Of a stretch of DNA of 64,000 nt, positions 42,328 to 50,329 are shown in pieces. Source of the DNA: Myxococcaceae bacterium. GTDB lineage: Bacteria; Myxococcota_A; Polyangia; Polyangiales; Ga0077539. Position 1 is the stretch's first letter. Each line of letters starts with the position of its first letter. A model generated the notes under the pieces. The model searched no databases. It saw only the letters and a list, made by a program, of their open reading frames with translations, and was not told the DNA's origin. Location of the stretch: contig SCUS01000151.1 in NCBI GenBank assembly GCA_004297725.1, positions 114,142 through 178,141 of the forward strand, read 5' to 3'. The translations under genes and the position numbers were made by a program.

Positions 42328-42738
42328 CTACTGGTCGCAGAGCCCCGCCGAGACGAGGCTCTCCGGCGGGGCGTTGTCGGGGCCCATGCGGCACGCCGGC
42401 GCGGCGATCTCCCGGGCCTCGCGGAGTTCCCCCCGGGCGGAGACCATCGTGGCCAGCGACGACCGCACGCGAAGCTCCCAGCGCCGGTCGTTGGCGCTCG
42501 CGTCGGGGCTGGCGATGACCCCGAGCGCCATGCGCAGGTGCCGCTCGGTGGCGGCGCGGTTGCCGTCCTGGCTCTCCCGCGCGGCCTGCTGGTAGAGCCC
42601 CTGGGCGGTCATCGGCCCCTTGGCCCCCTCGCTGCCGGGCCACGGCGAGCGGTTCATCCAGTAGATCGCCAACGCCATCATGGGCGCCGCCCCCAGCAGG
42701 GCCACGACCGTCCGATGTCCGCGATGCCGCAGCGCCAT
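42328..42738 (-). CDS. Small membrane-anchored protein of unknown function
   Basis: 136 residues from the ATG at 42738. An N-terminal hydrophobic anchor (VVALLGAAPMMALAIYWM) is followed by a soluble helical part (LYQQAARESQDGNRAATERHLRMAL, SSLATMVSARGELREAREIA), which could be one or two TPR-like repeats. It ends SAGLCDQ. No family was recognised. It lies on the opposite strand between murC and the EI24 gene, 16 bases past the murC stop. Confidence 0.65.
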   Translation of the reverse strand: MALRHRGHRTVVALLGAAPMMALAIYWMNRSPWPGSEGAKGPMTAQGLYQQAARESQDGNRAATERHLRMALGVIASPDASANDRRWELRVRSSLATMVSARGELREAREIAAPACRMGPDNAPPESLVSAGLCDQ

Positions 42739-42810
42739 AGCCCGGCAACATATCCCGGCGATCACCACCGGCGCTCCCCGGAAGAGTCCGCCTGGGCCAG
42801 AATACCCACC

Positions 42811-43587
42811 ATGACCGCGCTGGCTCTCCGACCTCCGACGCTCCTCCTCGGCGCCCGCAGCTTCGTCCGGGGCGCGCAGTGGGTCGCCCGCAACCCGAAG
42901 CTCTGGCCCCACGCGATCGTGCCCGCGCTGCTGGCGGTGCTGATGGTCTCGACCTTCGCGGGCCTCGGGTGGTGGGCGGCCTGGCGGCTCTCGGCCCCGC
43001 TGCGGGGGGACGTCTCGCTCTTCTGGCAGCTCGTCGGGCTGCTGGAGGCCATCGCCGTCGGCGGCGTCTCGGTGGGCGTCGGCGCGCTGCTGGGGCTCTC
43101 CCTCGCTCAGCCCGCCTCCGGGTGGGCGCTCGACCACCTCTCTCGCACCCTCGACCTCTCCCTCGGCGGGGTCGACCGACCCGACGGGGGGTGGCTGGAG
43201 ACCGCCTGGCGGGGGCTGCGGGTGACCCTCACGGGCCTCGCGGTGAGCCTGCCCGTGCTGGGGGCGCTGGTGCTCCTCGACCTGGTCTTCCCCCCGGCGA
43301 TGGTGGTGACGGTGCCGCTGAAGTTCATCGTCGGCTCGATGGTCGTGGCCTGGGACCTCCTCGACTACCCCTTCGGCCTGAGAGGGGTGCGCGTGAGGGA
43401 GCGCATCGCGTTCATCCGCGCCAACTTCCGCTCGGTGCTGGGCTTCGGGGCCTGCGCCTCGCTGCTGCTCTTCATCCCCGGCGTCGGGCTGCTGGTGCTC
43501 CTGCCGCTGGGGGTCGCCGGGGCCACCTACCTCGTGGCGGACATCGAGCGCGGGGTGTCGTTACCTCCCTCGGTAAAGCCCGGCTGA
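42811..43587 (+). CDS. EI24/CysZ-like membrane protein
   Basis: 258 residues from the ATG at 42811. About five hydrophobic segments: AIVPALLAVLMVSTFAGLGWWAAW, LLEAIAVGGVSVGVGALLGLSLA, LAVSLPVLGALVLLDLVF, FIVGSMVVAWDLLDY and SLLLFIPGVGLLVLLPLGVAGAT. An amphipathic stretch (RSFVRGAQWVARNPKLWPHAIVPA) opens the protein. The overall plan fits the EI24 domain family, which includes the sulfate transporter CysZ; DYPFGLRGV and SVLGFGAC are consistent. No cysteine-biosynthesis gene is nearby, so the substrate is open. Confidence 0.8.
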   Translation: MTALALRPPTLLLGARSFVRGAQWVARNPKLWPHAIVPALLAVLMVSTFAGLGWWAAWRLSAPLRGDVSLFWQLVGLLEAIAVGGVSVGVGALLGLSLAQPASGWALDHLSRTLDLSLGGVDRPDGGWLETAWRGLRVTLTGLAVSLPVLGALVLLDLVFPPAMVVTVPLKFIVGSMVVAWDLLDYPFGLRGVRVRERIAFIRANFRSVLGFGACASLLLFIPGVGLLVLLPLGVAGATYLVADIERGVSLPPSVKPG

Positions 43588-43641
43588 GCTCCTGCCGACA
43601 ACTTCCGGTGGGCACCGCTCCTGGTGCTATGCGTCCTCGCG

Positions 43642-44556
43642 ATGGCCGCCGTCCCTTCGACCCCCCCCGGACGCCCGCAGAACTCCCGCGTCTCCCGGGA
43701 GCCTCCCCCCCCGGCCGAGCCAACCCCCCGGCGCTCCCGGCCGGCGCCCCCCTCGGAGCCGTGGTCCCATCGGGTCGCGCGGTGGTCCCAGCAGCTCTCC
43801 TTCGTGCCGGTGCTGGTGCTCCTCGCGGGCACCGTGGTCGCGGGGCGCTACGGCCACCGCTGGCTCACGCACACCCCGCAGCTCGGCGCCCGCACCCTGG
43901 AGGTCACCGGCATCTCCCACTGCTCCCGCGAGGAGGTGCTCGCCGCCGCGAGGCTTACCGTGGGGAGCAACGTCCTCGCGGTCGACCTGGAGCGCGCCGC
44001 CCGACAGATCGAGCGGCTCCCCTGGGTGGCGAGGGCCACGGTGACCCGTCAGCTCCCGGACACCCTGAGGGTGGCCATCGAGGAGCGCGCCCCCGCGGCG
44101 CTGGTCGCGGTGGGGGGCCTCTACCTGGCGAGCGCCGACGGGACGCTGTTCAAGCGCGCGGAGCCGGGCGACCCGGTCGACCTGCCGGTGGTGACGGGCC
44201 TCTCTCGGGAGTCGTTTCGCGATCGGCCCGACGGCGCCCGGGAGCAGGTGCGCGACTCGCTGGCCCTGATGGGCGACCTGGAGAGCGCCCAGCTCGGGTC
44301 GTCGGCGAGGCTCCAGGAGGTGCACCGCGAGCCGACGGGCGACCTCTCGGTGATGCTCGGCGGGACGTACATCTGGCTCGGCCGGGGGCCGTACCGCTCG
44401 AAGCTGTCGCGGCTGCGGGTGGTCCTCGGGGAGCTGCGCCGGCACGGGCTGGAGGCCTCGGAGGTGCACCTGGAGAGTGACCGCCACCCCGAGCGGGTGA
44501 CCGTGCGGGCGCACACCGCGAGCGCGGCCGAACCCGGGACCCGCCGCGGATCCTGA
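43642..44556 (+). CDS. ftsQ: Cell division protein FtsQ
   Basis: 304 residues from the ATG at 43642; a GTG at 43624 is possible. A Pro-rich cytoplasmic segment (1-45), one membrane helix (about 53-68, FVPVLVLLAGTVVAG), a POTRA domain (about 83-152: TLEVTGISHCSREEVLAAARLTVGSNVLAVDLERA, DTLRVAIEERAP) and the FtsQ beta domain (LYLASADGTLFK, DLPVVTGL) follow in order. FtsQ recruits the FtsBL complex at the division septum. It is not followed by ftsA or ftsZ here; a hybrid kinase on the opposite strand comes next. Confidence 0.88.
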   Translation: MAAVPSTPPGRPQNSRVSREPPPPAEPTPRRSRPAPPSEPWSHRVARWSQQLSFVPVLVLLAGTVVAGRYGHRWLTHTPQLGARTLEVTGISHCSREEVLAAARLTVGSNVLAVDLERAARQIERLPWVARATVTRQLPDTLRVAIEERAPAALVAVGGLYLASADGTLFKRAEPGDPVDLPVVTGLSRESFRDRPDGAREQVRDSLALMGDLESAQLGSSARLQEVHREPTGDLSVMLGGTYIWLGRGPYRSKLSRLRVVLGELRRHGLEASEVHLESDRHPERVTVRAHTASAAEPGTRRGS

Positions 44557-44577
44557 CGGCGGAGAGCGCCCGACGGG

Positions 44578-44599
44578 GCCCTGCACCCCGGGCGCAGGG

Positions 44600-44600
<1 letters not shown>
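44578..44600. terminator. Hairpin between convergent ftsQ and hybrid kinase genes
   Basis: GCCCTGC (44578-44584) pairs perfectly with GCAGGGC (44594-44600) over a 9-base loop. It lies between the ftsQ stop and the kinase stop, so it could end both transcripts. There is no U-run. Confidence 0.45.
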
Positions 44601-46480
<1,880 letters not shown>

Positions 46481-46538
46481 GCTGGCAAGGTCCCTATCAC
46501 AGCCGGGTGCGAGTGCACGGCGTGCGCGACCCGCCGCG

Positions 46539-47306
46539 TCACCCGACGCGCCTCGGCGCGACGCTCGCGTGGCTCTCGGTGACCCGCCGCGAGAGCTCCT
46601 TCCACGGCACCTTCGCCGAGTCGACGCGCATCGCGACCCACCCCTTCGCGCCGACGTAGGGCGGGCGGTAGTAGCGCCGCGGGCTCCGCTCGACGAGCGC
46701 CGCGGCCTCGTCCGGCGCCACCCGGAAGCACACCGACACGATGCCGTCGCGGTGCTGGTTGTCGAGCAGGTAGGCGAAGGTCTTCCTGCCGACGCGCCAC
46801 GTCGTCTGCGACGTCGACGACTCCGCGGACGCGCCGGGCAGCACGTCGCAGAGCGCGGACATGCGGGCGAGCGCGTCGCGCACCACCTCGGGGTCGGTGG
46901 TCGCGTACACGGGCGGCGGCGGCGGGGCGGCGGGGGCCGCGTTGGCGAGGCGCTTCGGGGCCAGCGCGCGCCACGCCTCCTCGACGAGCATCGAGAGCGC
47001 CTCGAAGTCGGTTCCGGGCCGCTCGAGGCGCACCCCCACCCAGCCCTTCACGCCCACGTACGGCGGAACGAAATACACGTCGGGGTCCGCCCGCACGAGC
47101 CGCCGCTGCTCGTCGGCGGTCGACCAGCACCACACCGCGACGCGCCCGTCGCCGTGGTGGTCGCTCGCGAAGCTGAGCATCCCTCTGCCTCGCACGTGGA
47201 AGAAGGGCGCGCCGTGGGAGAGCTTCTCCTCGGTCCCGGCGAAGGAGTGGCAGATCGCTCGCACGCGGGCGAGCAGGGCCTCGGTCGGATCGGTCGGCTT
47301 CGACAC
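46539..47306 (-). CDS. Tandem YjbR/MmcQ-domain protein
   Basis: 255 residues containing two copies of the YjbR (double wing-helix) domain. Copy 1 (about 10-115) has CHSFAGTEEKLSHGAPFFHVRGRGMLSFASDHHGDGR and PPYVGVKGWVGVRLE as landmarks. Copy 2 (about 140-245) has TWRVGRKTFAYLLDNQHRDG and PPYVGAKGWVAMRVD. The Pro-Pro-Tyr-Val-Gly-x-Lys-Gly-Trp-Val block is repeated nearly exactly, which points to internal duplication. An Ala/Pro linker separates them. The family is widespread, often called a DNA-binding protein by fold, but its role is unknown. Confidence 0.88.
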   Translation of the reverse strand: MSKPTDPTEALLARVRAICHSFAGTEEKLSHGAPFFHVRGRGMLSFASDHHGDGRVAVWCWSTADEQRRLVRADPDVYFVPPYVGVKGWVGVRLERPGTDFEALSMLVEEAWRALAPKRLANAAPAAPPPPPVYATTDPEVVRDALARMSALCDVLPGASAESSTSQTTWRVGRKTFAYLLDNQHRDGIVSVCFRVAPDEAAALVERSPRRYYRPPYVGAKGWVAMRVDSAKVPWKELSRRVTESHASVAPRRVG

Positions 47307-47854
47307 GCGCCGACTCTAGCGCCGGGGGATCGCCGATCGGGAGTCCGCGACGACGCCCGGCGCCTGCGACCGCCGCGTCGGCCGCGGTGCACCTGATCCA
47401 CCGACGCGACCAGGGAGCCGCGTGGGGTCAGTCGGTGGTGTTCGTGCTGATGCGCTAGCGCGCCATCGAACGCGGAGGGCGAACACGCCGCGCGAGGTGG
47501 AGGGAGTGTGAGTCACGGGATCCTGGTGAAGGCCAGGTACCTTTCCACAGGGGACTTGAAGGGTTGAGACGGTCGCGGACTCCGTGCGTGGTGAGAGAAG
47601 AACCGCAAGGGCGCTTGGGGTCGCAAAGGCTCGAAGGCAAGGGCCGTGGGAAGCTCGCGTTCTTCGCCGCGTCGCCCCTTCAGGGCCCGACGATCTCCAC
47701 CTCCCTTGCGACCCCAAGCGCCCTTGCGGTTCTTCTCTCACGGCGCACGCGGTGCCTACGCGCTCGGCGAGCAGGGGCGCACGACCGACCGCCGCAGGCT
47801 GGTCCGCACTGCGGCCGTGACTCCGACTGGCGCTGGAGAGAGGATTCGTGGGCC
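47307..47854. other. 548-base intergenic region
   Basis: Between the divergent YjbR and L7/L12-like genes no reading frame shows coding character; the open frames seen there read into repeat DNA. It contains the inverted repeat described separately. The plus-strand gene start is at its right end, with GAGAGAGG about 13 bases ahead of it. Promoters for both genes should lie here, but no clear elements were seen. Confidence 0.55.
47592..47740. repeat. Perfect 35-bp inverted repeat with 79-base spacer
   Basis: Bases 47592-47626 (starting TGAGAGAAGAACCGCAAGGG) are the exact reverse complement of 47706-47740. The spacer is 79 bases. A related single copy of the right arm occurs at 61261-61322. 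The element could be a small non-autonomous mobile element or a structured RNA. No target-site duplication was evident. Confidence 0.9.
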
Positions 47855-48244
47855 GTGACTGTCGACGAATTGGCCCACGCTATCGCCGCGCTGTCCCTCG
47901 ACGAGGCCCGTGACCTGATCGCGGCGCTGCAAGTTCGCCTCGCAATCGATAGCCCGGAGCCCGACTGGCGACGGATGGGAGTGATCTACGGCGCTCCTCC
48001 GTTGCCGTGGGACGACGATGCGTATCGGCCGCATCTGCTGGTGCTTCGGGCCGTCGGAGCAGACCGCGCGCGGGTCATCTTGCATCTACGCGTCACGCTC
48101 TCGCTATCGGTCGTCGAGGCGAAGGCGGCGGTCGACGCAGCCCCGTGCGAGCTCGCGACCTTTCCTGATCGCGGCGCGGCGCGACTGGCGGCCGACGCCC
48201 TGACGGCGGTAGGCGCCACCGTCGACGTTCGCCGCGCGCCGTGA
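47855..48244 (+). CDS. Ribosomal L7/L12 C-terminal-domain-like protein
   Basis: 129 residues from a GTG at 47855. The N-terminal half has a helical stretch (TVDELAHAIAALSLDEARDLIAALQ). The C-terminal part (about 70-128) matches the L7/L12 C-terminal domain: RARVILHLRVTLSLSVVEAKAAVDAAPCELATF and AADALTAVGATVDVRR, with the helix-strand order and the Val-Glu-Ala-Lys segment of L12. It lacks the N-terminal dimerisation and hinge of real L7/L12, so it is a free-standing paralogue whose role is unknown. It may bind translation factors or be a protein-interaction module. Confidence 0.7.
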   Translation: MTVDELAHAIAALSLDEARDLIAALQVRLAIDSPEPDWRRMGVIYGAPPLPWDDDAYRPHLLVLRAVGADRARVILHLRVTLSLSVVEAKAAVDAAPCELATFPDRGAARLAADALTAVGATVDVRRAP

Positions 48245-48395
48245 ACCGCGCTTTTCATCCCACACCGCGCGAACGGGGGCCGCGGGCACTCCACGATCGG
48301 GCCGTCACGGTAGGTCGCCAGCGGGTCGTGGGCGGCCCGCCAGAGCCGCCCACCGCGCTGACGCCCGTCGCTTTAGGGCGCTATCGTCGCGGGCC

Positions 48396-49157
48396 GTGTC
48401 CTCCCTCTTCGACTCCCCCGAGTTCAACCGCTCGTTGTTCTTCCCGCGTCGGGACGTGAGCCGCGCCCCCGAGGGCGCGCGCGACCAGCGCGTCGAGGTG
48501 GCGCCCGGGGTCTCGCTCCACCTGCGCGTGCACCGCGCCCCCGGTGCGCACGCGATGGTGCTGCTCTTCCACGGCAACGGCGAGGTCGTGGCCGACTACG
48601 ACGCGGTGGGCTCGAACTACGCGGAGCTCGACATCGCCCTCGCGGTGGTCGACTACCGCGGCTACGGCGCGAGCGACGGCGTCCCGACGCTGCGCACCTG
48701 CCTCACCGACGCCCACGCGGTGCTCGCCGCCGCGCGCGCCGCGGCAGGGGAGGTGCCCGTCGTGGTGATGGGCCGCTCGCTCGGGAGCGCCTGCGCCGCC
48801 GAGCTCTGCCAGGACGCTCCGGCGTCGTCGCCGGGGTTCATCTTCGAGAGCGGGATCGCCGACGTCCACGGCCTCATCCGTCGTCGCGGCATCCACCTCG
48901 ATGGTCCGTTGCCCGAGCAGGACCTCGCGGACTTCGACCCGCTGCGGAAGTTCGCTCGCTGCGAGGCGAGGGCCCTGGTGCTGCACGGCGAGCGGGACTC
49001 GCTCATCCCGCCGAGCGAGGCGGAGCTCACGTACGCGACCTTGAAGAGCGCCGACAAGACGCTCGCGTTGATCCCCGGCCGGGGCCACAACGACATCTCG
49101 CAGGGCTTCGTCTACTGGGAGGAGCTCGACACCTTCCTCGCGCCGCGGCAGCCCTGA
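48396..49157 (+). CDS. Alpha/beta hydrolase
   Basis: 253 residues from a GTG start. The nucleophile elbow GRSLGS puts Ser128 as nucleophile; Asp201 (GERDSLIPP) and His231 (GRGHNDIS) complete the triad. The oxyanion segment FHGNGEVVADYD (58-69) and VDYRGYGASDG (85-95) are typical of the BAAT/serine aminopeptidase-like branch. No signal peptide is present, so it acts in the cytoplasm. The substrate cannot be told. It converges on the HHH-domain gene with 38 bases between. Confidence 0.9.
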   Translation: MSSLFDSPEFNRSLFFPRRDVSRAPEGARDQRVEVAPGVSLHLRVHRAPGAHAMVLLFHGNGEVVADYDAVGSNYAELDIALAVVDYRGYGASDGVPTLRTCLTDAHAVLAAARAAAGEVPVVVMGRSLGSACAAELCQDAPASSPGFIFESGIADVHGLIRRRGIHLDGPLPEQDLADFDPLRKFARCEARALVLHGERDSLIPPSEAELTYATLKSADKTLALIPGRGHNDISQGFVYWEELDTFLAPRQP

Positions 49158-49168
49158 GCGGCGACGAC

Positions 49169-49187
49169 GCGCTGCGCCCCGCAGCGC
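49169..49187. terminator. Hairpin between convergent hydrolase and HHH-domain genes
   Basis: GCGCTGCG (49169-49176) pairs with CGCAGCGC (49180-49187) around a 3-base loop, an 8-bp perfect stem. It sits in the 38-base gap between the two stops. No U-run follows in either direction. Confidence 0.45.
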
Positions 49188-49195
49188 AGGTGCGA

Positions 49196-49495
49196 TCACA
49201 GCGTCGGGTAACGCCGCTTGCGGTCCTCGGTGAAGGCCCACCAGGGCTTCGGGGCGCCGCCGTTCATGAAGTCGACCACGGCCAGGTAGGTGTCGAGCAC
49301 GCAGGGGTCCTGGCGGGTGGCGGAGAGCGCGCAGAGGCGCCGGTAGAGGGCGAAGGCGTCCTGCCCGGCGAGCTGCTGCGGCGAGGTGAAGCCCAGCTGC
49401 TCGAAGTCGCGCGCCATGGCCTTGCCGACGTTGGGAATGTCCGTGAACGCGCGGACCGCGTCCGCGTGGGGAGCCTTGGGCATGGTGGAGGGCAT
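49196..49495 (-). CDS. Small helix-hairpin-helix protein (mitomycin-resistance/Cdd1-like)
   Basis: 99 residues from the ATG at 49495; an ATG at 49483 gives four residues less. The helix-hairpin-helix segment FTDIPNVGKAMARDFEQLGF (about 17-36) is followed by DAFALYRRLCALSATRQDPC and the conserved end WWAFTEDRKRRY. This is the pattern of the Pathogenicity-locus/Cdd1 family, some members of which are annotated as mitomycin resistance proteins. Binding to DNA through the HHH is likely; the process is unknown. It is divergent from the methyltransferase gene by 36 bases. Confidence 0.82.
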   Translation of the reverse strand: MPSTMPKAPHADAVRAFTDIPNVGKAMARDFEQLGFTSPQQLAGQDAFALYRRLCALSATRQDPCVLDTYLAVVDFMNGGAPKPWWAFTEDRKRRYPTL

Positions 49496-49531
49496 CGTAG
49501 CGCGGGCCCCGGCGGTGGTATCCCTCCGACG

Positions 49532-50329
49532 ATGATGGACTGGGGCGACGGGACCTACGAACGCACGGCCGAGCAGCTCGTCGGCGCCACCGAGGGCGCG
49601 ATGGAGCGCGCGGCGCCCAGGCCCGGGGAGCGGGTGCTCGACCTCGGCTGCGGCACAGGCAACGCCGCCCTCGCGGCCGCGCGTCGCGGCGCGGCGGTGA
49701 CGGCGATCGACCCCTCCGCACGGCTGCTGGCGGTGGCCGAGGGTCGGGCGCGGGCCGAGGGGCTCAGCCTCCGCACGGCGGTCGGCGCGGCCGAGGCGCT
49801 GCCCTTCGACGGCGGCGCCTTCGATCTGGTGCTCTCGGTCTTCGCGGTGATCTTCACCGACGCGCCCGAGCGCGCGGCCGCGGAGATCGTCCGCGTGCTG
49901 GCCCCGGGCGGGCGCGCCGTGATCACGGCCTGGCACCCGACGGGCCCCATCTCCGCGGCGGGGATGCTGCTCCGTCAGGCGCTGATGGAACTCTCCGGGG
50001 GACCGCCGCGGCCGCCGCCGCCCTGGGGCGACCCTGCCCAGGTGGCGGCCCTCTTCGCCCCGCACGGCTCGCGCGTCACCTCGACCGACGCGTCGCTGCG
50101 CTTCGAGGCCCCGTCGGCCGAGGCGTGGTTCGCCGAGCAGCAGGCCCACCACCCGGTGTGGCGCTTCGCGGAGCGGGCGCTCTCGTCGCGCCAGGGCGCG
50201 TGGGCGTCGCTGCGCGAGCGCTCGATCGCGGCGCTCGAGGCCGGCAACGAGGCCCCGGGCGCGTTTCGTGTGACCAGCGGGTACGCGATCTACGAGGTGC
50301 GGGTGGGCGAGCGCCCCGCCCGGGCCTGA
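49532..50329 (+). CDS. Class I SAM-dependent methyltransferase
   Basis: 265 residues from the ATG at 49532 (a second ATG follows directly). Motif I ERVLDLGCGTGNA is at 33-45, the acidic post-I strand VTAIDPSARLLAVAEGRA follows, then EALPFDGGAFDLVLSVFAVIF and LAPGGRAVITAWHP. This is the UbiE/type 11 pattern for small-molecule methyltransferases. The C-terminal third (YAIYEVRVG) is less conserved. No biosynthetic partner is nearby. Its last 40 bases overlap the end of the convergent MYXO-CTERM lipoprotein frame. Confidence 0.9.
   Translation: MMDWGDGTYERTAEQLVGATEGAMERAAPRPGERVLDLGCGTGNAALAAARRGAAVTAIDPSARLLAVAEGRARAEGLSLRTAVGAAEALPFDGGAFDLVLSVFAVIFTDAPERAAAEIVRVLAPGGRAVITAWHPTGPISAAGMLLRQALMELSGGPPRPPPPWGDPAQVAALFAPHGSRVTSTDASLRFEAPSAEAWFAEQQAHHPVWRFAERALSSRQGAWASLRERSIAALEAGNEAPGAFRVTSGYAIYEVRVGERPARA

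Noticed and set aside
47316..47741. Minus-strand 141-residue open frame in the intergenic gap
   Set aside because: It reads through the inverted repeat and has Arg/Ser/Pro-rich random-like composition.
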